A stretch of 64,000 nt of DNA from Bacteroides caccae (GTDB taxonomy: Bacteria > Bacteroidota > Bacteroidia > Bacteroidales > Bacteroidaceae), in the NCBI RefSeq assembly GCF_002222615.2, contig NZ_CP022412.2, positions 2,418,001 through 2,482,000 of the forward strand, given 5' to 3'. Both the position numbers and the translations under genes were made by a program. The notes beneath the pieces are model-generated. The model saw nothing but the letters and a program-made list of their open reading frames with translations, was not told the DNA's origin and ran no database searches. Below are positions 37,117 through 45,320 of the stretch, in pieces (position 1 is the first letter of the stretch; the number at the start of each line of letters is the position of its first letter).

Positions 37117-37129
37117 CCTTTCTCTCCGC
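37117..37129. repeat. attR core
   Basis: CCTTTCTCTCCGC, 12 of 13 bases identical to the end of tRNA-Ser(UGA), preceded by GTTCGAGAGC that resembles the tRNA T loop; a partial tRNA 3' end left by integration. Confidence 0.7.
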
Positions 37130-37144
37130 AAAATATTTGTAAGT

Positions 37145-37198
37145 AACCAAAAACATCCGGTTTTACATTTAGAAATGTAAAATTGGATGTTTTTGGTT
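37145..37198 (+). terminator. Strong hairpin right of attR, probable original tRNA-Ser(UGA) terminator
   Basis: A stem of about 26 pairs with only a GG/TT wobble inside: AACCAAAAACATCC pairs with GGATGTTTTTGGTT and TTTTACATTT with AAATGTAAAA. It sits 15 bases beyond attR, where the terminator of the tRNA would be before the island inserted. Confidence 0.65.
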
Positions 37199-37281
37199 TA
37201 TACATGTGTCCTTGAAATGGACGTTTTGTGGAAATCAGTGTTCTTTAACAAATAATTTTGGAACATTATTCGCTCTAAATA

Positions 37282-37313
37282 TTTGTTAGTTTCAAAAACG
37301 TCCTCTACTTTTG
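37282..37313 (+). promoter_or_regulatory. Promoter of tRNA-Ser(GGA)
   Basis: TTTG at 37282-37285, a 20-base spacer and TACTTTTG at 37306-37313. Confidence 0.7.
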
Positions 37314-37326
37314 CGCTCCGAAAGAA

Positions 37327-37414
37327 GGAGAGGTGCTCGAGTGGTTGAAGAGGCACGCCTGGAAAGCGTGTATACTCCTAAAGGGTATCACGAGTTCGAA
37401 TCTCGTTCTCTCCG
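37327..37414 (+). tRNA. tRNA-Ser (anticodon GGA)
   Basis: Acceptor GGAGAGG with TCTCTCC, anticodon loop CTGGAAA, long variable arm (ATACTCCTAAAGGGTATC) and T loop TTCGAAT. It ends like tRNA-Ser(UGA), so it could be a secondary island target. Confidence 0.95.
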
Positions 37415-37449
37415 CACATTGTTTGTAAAAATGTTTAGTTTTTTGTAGA

Positions 37450-37486
37450 AACGACTACTTTGGTTAAACAAAGTAGCCGTTTTTTA
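37450..37486. terminator. Terminator between tRNA-Ser(GGA) and the hydrogenase operon
   Basis: ACG-A-CTACTTTG pairs with CAAAGTAG-C-CGT around the loop GTTAAA, followed by TTTTTT on the plus strand; it can stop transcripts from both sides. Confidence 0.7.
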
Positions 37487-37503
37487 GTATCGTTTCCGGG
37501 CTG

Positions 37504-37980
37504 TTATTCCAAGTCTTCAATAATCTTCTTCACGTCCACAGGTTGTAGGCGTCCATACACTTTTTCACCGATCATCACTACCGGCGCCAGTCCGCAGGCA
37601 CCCACACAGCGCAGGCAGTCCAATGAGAATTTTCCGTCCGGAGTTGTTTCACCGACTTCGATACCCAGCACTCGTTTGAATTCTTCCAGCAACTTTTCGG
37701 AACCGCGTACATAGCAGGCTGTCCCCATGCAGACGGAGATAGGATGCTTTCCTTTGGGAGTCATGGTAAAGAAAGTGTAGAATGTCACTACTCCATACAC
37801 TTTCGATACGGGGATTCCTAGTTTGGAAGCGATGATACGTTGTATTTCTTCCGGCAGGTAACCTTGGAGATGTTGTGCTTCATGCAGAATGTTGATTAGT
37901 TCGCCCGGATTATTTCCGTGCTTGTCGCAAATCGTTTTGATTTGTTCAGCTACGTCACAGGCTAGTTTTATATCTGACAT
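37504..37980 (-). CDS. hydC: NuoE-like subunit of NAD-linked [FeFe] hydrogenase
   Basis: 158 residues, the 2Fe-2S thioredoxin-like subunit. The four cysteines are in CMGTACYVRG and LDCLRCVGACGLAP. KVYGVVTFYTFFTMTPKGKH is the typical NuoE strand. It passes electrons between the NuoF-like flavoprotein and the catalytic subunit. Third gene of the operon. Confidence 0.9.
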   Translation of the reverse strand: MSDIKLACDVAEQIKTICDKHGNNPGELINILHEAQHLQGYLPEEIQRIIASKLGIPVSKVYGVVTFYTFFTMTPKGKHPISVCMGTACYVRGSEKLLEEFKRVLGIEVGETTPDGKFSLDCLRCVGACGLAPVVMIGEKVYGRLQPVDVKKIIEDLE

Positions 37981-37998
37981 AATACTTTTCGTTTACAG

Positions 37999-39765
37999 TT
38001 AATCAATCGATTTGTTGAAATAATGGGTATGCAATAATGTTTCTGATTTCTCACCCAGCGGTTTGCCGAGATACTCTTCATACAAGGTCTTGATGTATGG
38101 GTTCTCGTGCGATTTACGCAGTGGCTTGTTGGCGTCTTCGCGGTAGAGTGCGTTGGCGCGTGCATACAATACTTCCGAATTGCCGTGATGTAATGGCTGT
38201 CCGCCGCCTCCGATGCAACCTCCGGGGCAAGCCATAATTTCGATTACATGATATTCATTATGCCCGTTTCGTATGTCCTCCAGTAGATGACGGGCGTTGC
38301 CTAGTCCGTGTGCGATGCCTATTTTAAGTTCAAATCCGTTGAGATTGATAGTAGCACGACGTACTCCACTCAATCCGCGTACTTGCTCGAAATTTACGTT
38401 TTTCAGAGATTCTCCGGTATATATTTCGTAAACGGAGCGGAGGGCAGCTTCCATAACACCGCCCGTAGTGCCGAAGATAACGCCGGCACCAGTGGATTCT
38501 CCCATGGGGTTGTCGAACGGGCTATCCAACACCAGCGGGAAACCTATATTAGCCCGTTTGATAAGTCGGGCGAGCTCGCGGGTGGAGATAGAGTAGTCCA
38601 CATCGGGGATTCCATTTACCTTAAACTCGTCGCGGGCACATTCATATTTCTTTGCCAGGCAGGGCATGATAGAAACCACTACCAGCTTTTCTTTGGGGAT
38701 TCCCATTTTCTTTGCCCAGTATGATTTGGCGATAGAACCGAACATCTGCTGCGGGGAACGGGCCGTAGATGGGATGTCCAACAAATCTGGAAAGTGATGT
38801 TCGAAGAAGTTTACCCATGCCGGACAACAGGAAGTCAGAATGGGTAGCCGGACGGATTTGTCTCCGTTGAGATAGCACGTCAGTCGGTTCAGAATTTCGG
38901 AGCCTTCTTCCATAATGGTGAGGTCGGCAGCGAAATCAGTATCGAACACATAGTCAAATCCCAATTCGCGCAGGGCATAGACCATTTTCCCGGTGACCAC
39001 TGTGCCGGGAGGGAAACCGAATTCTTCTCCCAGAGCAGCACGCACGGCGGGAGCCGTTTGTACAATCACCACTTTGTCCGGATTGGCCAGATCGTCGAGA
39101 AGGCGGTTGGTATAATCGCGTTCGGTCAATGCGCCTACCGGGCAGACGGCGACACATTGTCCGCAATAGGTACATTCGCTTTCCGTCATCATTCTGTCGA
39201 AAGCGGGGGCTATTGTCGTGTTAAATCCGCGGCGAATAGCGCTGAGTGCACCGACCGTCTGTACGTCGTTACAGACACTTTCGCAACGACGGCAGAAAAT
39301 ACATTTATCCATATTGCGGACAATAGAAGCGGTGATTTCCCGTTTGCGAGGAGAAAGTTCACCGCCATTGAAAGGCATTTCACGGATGTTGAAGCGTAAC
39401 GCCAGTGTCTGAAGCTCGCAGTTGCCGCATTTGGGACAAGTGAGACAATCGTTGGGATGGTCGGAGAGAATAAGCTCGGCTACCACTTTGCGGGCGTTCA
39501 TCACACGCAGTGTGCTGGTTTTCACTACCATGCCTTCCGTGCAGCGGGTGGCACAAGCGGGAGCCAGATTACGGCGGCCTATGACTTCGACCACACAGAT
39601 GCGGCAGGAAGCGGGATTATTTTTTATACAGGTTCCTTTCAGGTCGATGTGACACAGCGTAGGTATGTTGATACCGATTTTAGTAGCGGCTTCAAGAATG
39701 GTACTTCCTTCGGGGACGGTGATAAAATGGCCGTCTATCTGGAGGGTTATTTGTTTATCTTCCAT
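37999..39765 (-). CDS. hydA: [FeFe] hydrogenase catalytic subunit
   Basis: 588 residues from the ATG at 39765 (EDKQITLQIDGHFITVPEGS); the frame extends to 39966 but the extra residues overlap the upstream gene. Domains: plant-type 2Fe-2S, a His-Cys3 4Fe-4S (HPNDCLTCPKCGNCELQ), two 4Fe-4S (CIFCRRCESVC, CTYCGQCVAVC) and the H-cluster domain with all three signatures: TSCCPAWVNFFE, MPCLAKKYE and EIMACPGGCIGGGGQP. It makes or consumes hydrogen with NADH. The HydEFG maturases are not in the window. Confidence 0.96.
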   Translation of the reverse strand: MEDKQITLQIDGHFITVPEGSTILEAATKIGINIPTLCHIDLKGTCIKNNPASCRICVVEVIGRRNLAPACATRCTEGMVVKTSTLRVMNARKVVAELILSDHPNDCLTCPKCGNCELQTLALRFNIREMPFNGGELSPRKREITASIVRNMDKCIFCRRCESVCNDVQTVGALSAIRRGFNTTIAPAFDRMMTESECTYCGQCVAVCPVGALTERDYTNRLLDDLANPDKVVIVQTAPAVRAALGEEFGFPPGTVVTGKMVYALRELGFDYVFDTDFAADLTIMEEGSEILNRLTCYLNGDKSVRLPILTSCCPAWVNFFEHHFPDLLDIPSTARSPQQMFGSIAKSYWAKKMGIPKEKLVVVSIMPCLAKKYECARDEFKVNGIPDVDYSISTRELARLIKRANIGFPLVLDSPFDNPMGESTGAGVIFGTTGGVMEAALRSVYEIYTGESLKNVNFEQVRGLSGVRRATINLNGFELKIGIAHGLGNARHLLEDIRNGHNEYHVIEIMACPGGCIGGGGQPLHHGNSEVLYARANALYREDANKPLRKSHENPYIKTLYEEYLGKPLGEKSETLLHTHYFNKSID

Positions 39766-39776
39766 AGCAATAGATT

Positions 39777-41684
39777 TTAGCAAACTAGAATAGCTTTGAA
39801 TTTGCAGCGTGCCATGCACATACCACACTTGATACATTTGTCCGGGTTGATGACGTGCGGTTTGCGTACTAAACCACTGATTGCATCCGCCGGACAGTTC
39901 TTGGCACATAAGTGGCAGCCGATGCAATGTTCCGGATTGATCGTGTAGGTCAGCAGAGATTTGCATTGTTTGGCACGGCAGGTCTTGTCTCTGACGTGTT
40001 CCAGATATTCATCATAGAAGTTGTCCAGTGTCGACAAAACCGGGTTGGGGGAGGTTTGTCCTAACCCGCAGAGGGCAGTATCTTTTATCACCTGTCCCAG
40101 TGTGGCAAGGGTATCCAGGTCTTTTTCCGTACCTCGTCCTTCTGTTATTTTGTTTAGCAGTTCCAGTAATCGTTTGTTGCCGATACGGCAGGGAGTACAT
40201 TTACCGCAGGATTCTTCTACAGTGAAGTCCAGATAGAAGCGGGAGACGGACACCATGCAGTCGTCTTCGTCCATGACAATCATTCCTCCGGAACCCATCA
40301 TGGAACCGGCGGCCAGCAGGTTATCGAAATCAATCGGGGTATCCAGATGTTTTTCCGTCAGGCAGCCACCCGATGGACCTCCCGTCTGTACAGCTTTGAA
40401 TTTCTTTCCCCCTTTGATACCTCCGCCGATTTCATAGATAACTTCTCGGAGTGTAGTTCCCATAGGTACTTCGATCAGGCCGACATTGTTAATCTTTCCT
40501 GCGAGGGCGAACACTTTGGTTCCTTTGGAACGTTCTGTTCCGATTGCGGCAAACCACTCGGCACCTTTGGTCAGAATAATGGGAATGTTGGCAAGCGTTT
40601 CTACATTATTTACGTTGGTGGGTTTACCCAGATAACCGGATTCGGCGGGGAAGGGCGGTTTTAAAGTCGGTTCGCCTCGTTTCCCTTCCATAGAGTGAAT
40701 CAGGGCGGTTTCTTCACCGCAGACAAATGCGCCTGCCCCATAACGTATTTCTATATCGAAGCTGAATTCTGTTCCTAAAATATGATCTCCCAACAAACCG
40801 TACTGGCGTGCCTGGTTGATAGCTATTCTCAGCCGGTTGATAGCCAACGGGTATTCGGCGCGGATGTAAACTAAGCCTTTGGAAGAACTGATAGAGTAAC
40901 CGCAGACGCACATCGCTTCTACGATAGAGTGCGGGTCTCCTTCCATAATAGAACGGTCCATGAATGCGCCGGGGTCTCCTTCATCGGCATTACAGACAAC
41001 GTATTTAATGTCCGATTTCTGTTTGTGGGCAAACTCCCATTTCAGTCCTGTCGGGAAACCTCCTCCGCCTCGTCCGCGGAGTCCGGAACGTTTGATGATG
41101 TCGATTACATCTAGTGGTTGTTTGTTGAGAAGACAATCGGCTAATGCGAAATAACCTTTGCGGGCGATGTATTCTTCGATATTTTCGGGATCGATAAAAC
41201 CGCAGTTGCGCAAGGCGATACGGAGTTGCTTCCGGTAGAAGTCCATGTGTTTGGAGTCGCTGACGGTATGTTCCGTTTTAGGGTCTACATAGAGCAGTCT
41301 TTTGATTCTCCGTCCTCCGATGATATGCTCGTTGATGATTTCTTCCGCATCTTCGGGAGTGACTTGGGTGTAAAAAGTATTGTCGGGAATGATTTTCACG
41401 ATAGGACCTTTCTCGCAAAAGCCGAAACAACCTACGGTGATGACTTCCACTTTACCGGTTATTCCGTTCTTTTCGATAGCTTTCAGAAGATTGTCCGTAA
41501 TACCTTGACTGGAAGATGCTTTACAACCTGTACCTCCGCAGATAAGTATCTGAAGATGCTGTGCACCGGAGGATAGTCCGTAGCATTTTTCGGAAACTTT
41601 CTCATTGCTTTCTTCGCGCAATAATAAGTTGTGTTCCGCTTTCTTCCTGATTGTAGCCAAATCATGGATAGATAGAATTTTCAT
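39777..41684 (-). CDS. hydB: NuoF-like diaphorase subunit of NAD-linked [FeFe] hydrogenase
   Basis: 635 residues. A thioredoxin-like 2Fe-2S domain (ICGGTGCKASSSQGI, VGCFGFCEKGP) is followed by the FMN and NADH sites (GLRGRGGGGFPTGLKWEF, VVCNADEGDPGAFMDRS), a 4Fe-4S site (EESCGKCTPCRIGNKRLLEL) and two C-terminal ferredoxin-like clusters (HCIGCHLCAKNC, KCIKCGMCMARC). This is the larger HydB-type form, known from trimeric, often electron-bifurcating hydrogenases that use NADH and ferredoxin together. Bifurcation here is inference. First gene of the operon; its promoter box TATATTTG lies at 41714-41721. Confidence 0.92.
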   Translation of the reverse strand: MKILSIHDLATIRKKAEHNLLLREESNEKVSEKCYGLSSGAQHLQILICGGTGCKASSSQGITDNLLKAIEKNGITGKVEVITVGCFGFCEKGPIVKIIPDNTFYTQVTPEDAEEIINEHIIGGRRIKRLLYVDPKTEHTVSDSKHMDFYRKQLRIALRNCGFIDPENIEEYIARKGYFALADCLLNKQPLDVIDIIKRSGLRGRGGGGFPTGLKWEFAHKQKSDIKYVVCNADEGDPGAFMDRSIMEGDPHSIVEAMCVCGYSISSSKGLVYIRAEYPLAINRLRIAINQARQYGLLGDHILGTEFSFDIEIRYGAGAFVCGEETALIHSMEGKRGEPTLKPPFPAESGYLGKPTNVNNVETLANIPIILTKGAEWFAAIGTERSKGTKVFALAGKINNVGLIEVPMGTTLREVIYEIGGGIKGGKKFKAVQTGGPSGGCLTEKHLDTPIDFDNLLAAGSMMGSGGMIVMDEDDCMVSVSRFYLDFTVEESCGKCTPCRIGNKRLLELLNKITEGRGTEKDLDTLATLGQVIKDTALCGLGQTSPNPVLSTLDNFYDEYLEHVRDKTCRAKQCKSLLTYTINPEHCIGCHLCAKNCPADAISGLVRKPHVINPDKCIKCGMCMARCKFKAILVC

Positions 41685-41713
41685 AAGTATTAGAATTGTT
41701 AGTCGGTTTTTTG

Positions 41714-41721
41714 CAAATATA
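41714..41721 (-). promoter_or_regulatory. Promoter box of the hydrogenase operon
   Basis: TATATTTG on the minus strand, 30 bases before the first gene; no clear -33. Confidence 0.5.
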
Positions 41722-41847
41722 AGTCTTTGTTTGGAATAAAAGCGTGGATTGAGGCAAATAAAAAGTGGACTTTTCCGATGTGGTTAGGTAAATAAATCTC
41801 TATCTTCGTATTTAATAGGTAGTAAACCTAAAAAAGATATTTAAAGT

Positions 41848-42385
41848 ATGAGACAATTTTTACTGGGACTCTATTTTTTATGCTTTCTGAATGTTGCGTC
41901 GGGACAGGAAATCCCGTTGCCGGAGAATATGCCGCAAGAACATCCGCGTGTGCTGACTACGCCGGAGGGAAAGCGGGAAACATGGAATCTGATTAAAACC
42001 GAAGCGTGGGCGGAAGATGTATTCAATAAACTGAAGGAGCGGACGGAAGCATATACCCGGTTGACGGACGTTCAACCGACGTGGTTGTTATCCCGTCTGG
42101 CTATGTTTATTTCCGTGAACCGGAAAGTCGGGCGGATTAGACTCGTATGATGAGTATTGTAACAACAGGCCCCGATACAGGATATTATGCCGATGTCTTC
42201 CGCAGCCGGAAAGAACGGGGAGGGGATAAAATGCATGATTACTTCTATCATAACCTCGGACAGTCAATGACATTAACCGCAGTCGACGGCACGGATCTGA
42301 ATTTGCAACCAACAGAAGAACTGGCTTTTGCGGGAGCGGATCTTTATGCTTACTCTTATTTGTATGATAACGTGAATTCTAAGGC
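41848..42385 (+). pseudogene. Heparinase II/III-like polysaccharide lyase, deleted
   Basis: A signal peptide and N-terminal segment (HPRVLTTPEGKRETWNLIKT, QPTWLLSRLAMF) run to about 42110. In another frame, after an in-frame TAG near 42137-42141, a C-terminal lyase piece follows: MMSIVTTGPDTGYYADVFRS, GGDKMHDYFYHNLGQSMTLT and ADLYAYSYLYDN, ending around 42385. The catalytic middle (several hundred residues) and the true C-terminus are missing. The family degrades glycosaminoglycans or alginate-like polymers in Bacteroides. Confidence 0.7.
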
Positions 42386-42410
42386 TTGCATAAGTCTTAG
42401 AGTTCACGTT
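42369..42410. repeat. Perfect-stem inverted repeat at the pseudogene end
   Basis: AACGTGAA-TCTAAG pairs with CTTAGA-TTCACGTT, with one T-G mismatch between the two blocks and a 12-base loop. It lies where the lyase frame stops, so it may mark the deletion end or serve as a terminator. Confidence 0.5.
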
Positions 42411-42427
42411 AATATTACAAGGAAAAG

Positions 42428-42469
42428 AAATGCTCTGCAAAGAACGTTCAGTTCTCGCAGAGCATTTTT
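42428..42469. terminator. Terminator between lyase remnant and NlpE-like gene
   Basis: AAATGCTCTGC (42428-42438) pairs with GCAGAGCATTT (42457-42467) and an inner AGAAC/GTTCT helix; T-runs lie on both sides, so it can serve the minus-strand gene at 42494. Confidence 0.75.
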
Positions 42470-42493
42470 ACTGGTTAGGGTTAGGTTCTTTTA

Positions 42494-42970
42494 TTATTGT
42501 TTCACCTTGATGATGTCATAGTTCAGATCGCTGACAGCTTCCTGTAAGCTATCGTTTACCAGACGAAGGGTGGTGTCGTTCACAATTACAAAATACATGG
42601 GAGCTTCACCGTTTTTCGGAGTTAACTTCACAGCCGTAACAGGTTTTTTGTTCACTACCTTGTGTACGGTTTGCTGTTTTCCGTTTGAGGTAAACGTCTT
42701 GTTTTGGCCCTGACCTTCAGCATCAAGGTAAGTCATATCCAGTGTATACGTAGTATCTACGCCGTCGGTTGCAGCGTTCAGGGTCAGTACATAGTCAATA
42801 CCCGGACCGTCGGCAGCAGGAAGAGTACCTTCGTAAACTTCTGTCAGTTCGGTAATCGGAGTCATGGCAATGGCCAGACTGTCTGCTTCTGCCTCTGCGG
42901 TTTTGTTGGCTTTTGATTGGCAAGATGCCAAAGCAGCTACGACGGCTGCTAACATAATTACTTTTTTCAT
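42494..42970 (-). CDS. NlpE-like lipoprotein
   Basis: 158 residues. Signal peptide with lipobox LASC near residue 17, then one domain resembling the N-terminal barrel of NlpE (VYEGTLPAADGPGIDYVLTL, TYTLDMTYLDAEGQGQ, MYFVIVNDTTLRLVND). In E. coli NlpE senses surface contact and lipoprotein defects through Cpx; Bacteroides has no Cpx, so the role here is unknown. Single gene. Confidence 0.78.
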   Translation of the reverse strand: MKKVIMLAAVVAALASCQSKANKTAEAEADSLAIAMTPITELTEVYEGTLPAADGPGIDYVLTLNAATDGVDTTYTLDMTYLDAEGQGQNKTFTSNGKQQTVHKVVNKKPVTAVKLTPKNGEAPMYFVIVNDTTLRLVNDSLQEAVSDLNYDIIKVKQ

Positions 42971-43029
42971 CGTTAAGTGCTTTAAGTTAATATAAATATA
43001 GTGAGCTATCGCTCGTTTTTATCATAAAT

Positions 43030-44319
43030 CTATTCCTCCTCGTCCCGTTTGATGACCAGCAGTTTGTCTACTCGTCCGCGGTCCATGTCCACTACTTCGA
43101 ATTGCAGATTCTTGTAAGTGAAGATGTCTCCGGCTTTCGGGATACGGCCTATCAAGAACATTGCCAGTCCGCCTAGCGTGGTGAAGTCTTCCGATTCCAG
43201 GTCTTCATAGGATAAGATTCCCATTTCCTCCATGAAGTCGTCGATGTTCATTGAAGCTTCCACCAACATCGAACCGTCCTGCCTTGTGACGATTTCTTCT
43301 TCTTCCGTTTCGTCCTCTTCGAGGATGTCTCCAAAGATACTTTCGGTCAGGTCGTGCAGTGTGATAATACCTTCTGTGCTACCATACTCGTTAACAACAA
43401 CTCCGAACTTGTTTTTGTTCTTCTTAAATAGCTCTAAAACTTTATTTGCATACAAACTTTCCGGAATAAAGAGAGGCGGACGGGCTATTTCACGCAGGTT
43501 GAACTCCTTCTGATTGCCCATTGTCAGGATAATATCTTTGACGGACACCACACCGATTATCTCATCTTTCCGTTCGTCCACCAACAGATACTTGCTGTAA
43601 TGTTCTTCTTCGATAGTCTTCATCACCTTCTCCCGCGTGTCGTCAGGATGAAGTATCACAACATCTCTGCGGTGCGTCATCAATTCATTGGCACGTTTGT
43701 CCGAGAAGCGGAATACATCGCGTATCATTTCCGTCTCTTCCTTGTCGATCACCCCTTGTTCCGAACTTTGGTGCAGAATCATTTTGATTTCCTCCTGTGT
43801 CATGGGGCGTTCTTCGCTTTTCAGTCCGATCAGTTTATTCAGCAGGCGGGTGGAGATACTGAGTAACCATACGAAAGGATAAGAGATTTTTGTCAGCAGA
43901 ATCATTATCGGGCTGAATAAGATTGCATATCTTTCCGGATTGCTGAGAGCTATGGACTTAGGTACCAGTTCCCCGATGATAAGAGAAAGATAAGTGATCA
44001 CTGCCACGGTAGTAATCATAGCCAGATTGCGCGCATAGGCTTCCGCTCCCGGAATAAGAGAGAACAGAGGAACAAGGTCGTCGGCAATGGCAACTCCACC
44101 ATAAGCACCGGACACAATACCGATAAGTGTAATACCGATTTGGATAGTAGATAAAAACTTTTCCGGTTCTTCTAATTGCTTTAATACTCCTCGGGCAGAT
44201 TTGTTACCTTTGGCTACAAGAGTTTCAAGACGTGCTTTGCTGGAAGATACCAGCGCGATTTCGTACATGGCAAAAATGCCATTCAGTACGAGTAAGAAAA
44301 GTATAATAAGAAATTCCAT
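43030..44319 (-). CDS. CNNM/CorC-HlyC family membrane protein
   Basis: 429 residues. An N-terminal DUF21 membrane domain (about 1-190, with LVLNGIFAMYEIALVSSSKA and TLIGIVSGAYGGVAIADDLV), two CBS domains (about 205-330) and a C-terminal CorC_HlyC domain (DFTTLGGLAMFLIGRIPKAG). Relatives are magnesium or cobalt exporters; hemolysin is a legacy name. Located upstream of nothing co-directional and close, so it is probably a single unit. Confidence 0.88.
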   Translation of the reverse strand: MEFLIILFLLVLNGIFAMYEIALVSSSKARLETLVAKGNKSARGVLKQLEEPEKFLSTIQIGITLIGIVSGAYGGVAIADDLVPLFSLIPGAEAYARNLAMITTVAVITYLSLIIGELVPKSIALSNPERYAILFSPIMILLTKISYPFVWLLSISTRLLNKLIGLKSEERPMTQEEIKMILHQSSEQGVIDKEETEMIRDVFRFSDKRANELMTHRRDVVILHPDDTREKVMKTIEEEHYSKYLLVDERKDEIIGVVSVKDIILTMGNQKEFNLREIARPPLFIPESLYANKVLELFKKNKNKFGVVVNEYGSTEGIITLHDLTESIFGDILEEDETEEEEIVTRQDGSMLVEASMNIDDFMEEMGILSYEDLESEDFTTLGGLAMFLIGRIPKAGDIFTYKNLQFEVVDMDRGRVDKLLVIKRDEEE

Positions 44320-44436
44320 AAATGGATTAAAATGGTTATAGCCTCGAAATTACATGAAATCACGACACTATGCAAATCTATGTAATATATTAATGAAAAT
44401 TTAATAATCGTGTTGTCTTTTTGGATATTGGAAGTG

Positions 44437-44480
44437 AGAAAGGGAATACAGAGGCGAAGCCGCCTCTGTATTCCCTTTCT
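44437..44480 (-). terminator. Terminator of the M48 peptidase gene
   Basis: A perfect 20-base stem (44437-44456 with 44461-44480) around a four-base loop, 28 bases beyond the M48 stop. The stem is unusually long and ends in a purine/pyrimidine block AGAAAGGG. Confidence 0.75.
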
Positions 44481-44507
44481 TATATAAGATAAAGCGAGAG
44501 ATACTCC

Positions 44508-45290
44508 TTATTTTTTATAGCTGTCTGCTTTGGCTTTGGCGCGTTCGATGCGTTTGGCGGTATCCGGGTGAGAGGAGAACATTCTCTGTACATAAGAAGA
44601 TTTCGGAGCGTCTTTTGCCAGTTCAGCCAGTTTGGTCAATGCATTGGCCATGGCATAAGGGTCGATGTTGTTTTTTACACAGAACTCAACACCGTATTCG
44701 TCTGCTTCGTTTTCTTGCTTTTGTGAATACTGTGCGCCGGCAAGAGCTTCTGCCATTGCTCCCAGTTCAGAGTCAGTCAGTTTGGCAACTTTGTTGCTGG
44801 CTGCACCTGCTGCATTCTTCACTGCCGAGCGAAGATAGGCATTTTTCATCGCGTCTTTAGAGTCAGTGTGTACAACGTGACCGATTTCATGTCCTACTAC
44901 TGCCATTACTTCTTCGTCAGTCATCACATCCATTAGTCCGGCGCAGATACGTACACTGCCGTCTCCACAGGCAAAAGCATTCACGTCTACAACTTCATAA
45001 ACGCCGAAGTTCAGTTTCAGCCCGTCCATTTCTTTGATGTGGCCGGTCAGCTTCTCCAGACGTTTGCCGTATTCAGTGTCAGGTTTTGTCAGTGGATTGT
45101 GTGCATCCATCCAGACCATGTATTCCTTACTCATGTTGGCGATGTCCGCGTCTGATAAAGTAACTGCCGATACTACGTCTTTTCCAGCTTGCAGGGCTTT
45201 CCCTACATTAAACTTCTTTCCGAATTGTGCCGAAGCTGTCATTCCCATACCCAAAAACAACAGGGCAATCATAGCAATTTGTCTTTTCAT
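44508..45290 (-). CDS. M48-family metallopeptidase
   Basis: 260 residues. A signal peptide (MIALLFLGMGMTASAQ), then the M48 catalytic helix VMAVVGHEIGHVVHTDS with HExxH, and the third zinc ligand in QENEADEYGVEFCVKNNIDP. RMFSSHPDTAKRIERAKAKA is the usual C-terminus. It resembles LoiP/YggG-type periplasmic proteases that handle damaged outer-membrane proteins. The TonB receptor gene upstream ends 31 bases before its start and may share a transcript. Confidence 0.88.
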   Translation of the reverse strand: MKRQIAMIALLFLGMGMTASAQFGKKFNVGKALQAGKDVVSAVTLSDADIANMSKEYMVWMDAHNPLTKPDTEYGKRLEKLTGHIKEMDGLKLNFGVYEVVDVNAFACGDGSVRICAGLMDVMTDEEVMAVVGHEIGHVVHTDSKDAMKNAYLRSAVKNAAGAASNKVAKLTDSELGAMAEALAGAQYSQKQENEADEYGVEFCVKNNIDPYAMANALTKLAELAKDAPKSSYVQRMFSSHPDTAKRIERAKAKADSYKK

Positions 45291-45320
45291 TCTCGTTTCA
45301 ATTAATGTTTCAAACTATGG

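Larger units (their letters stand above)
26404..37129 (-). mobile_element. Mobilizable genomic island in tRNA-Ser(UGA)
   Basis: About 10.7 kb bounded by 13-base repeats (12 identical) at 26404-26416, the 3' end of the tRNA, and 37117-37129. All its genes run on the minus strand: tyrosine integrase next to the right end, DUF1016 and unknown pair, DUF3853, RecA-fold ATPase, toprim primase, MobV relaxase with an upstream hairpin array, and a NERD-helicase at the left end. It has a relaxase but no type IV secretion genes, so it would need a helper conjugative element for transfer, like NBU or Tn4555-type units. The native tRNA terminator appears displaced to the right of attR (37145-37198). Confidence 0.85.

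Noticed and set aside
26404..37129. The island as a prophage
   Set aside because: No capsid, tail, terminase or lysis genes; relaxase and oriT-like hairpins point to a mobilizable element.
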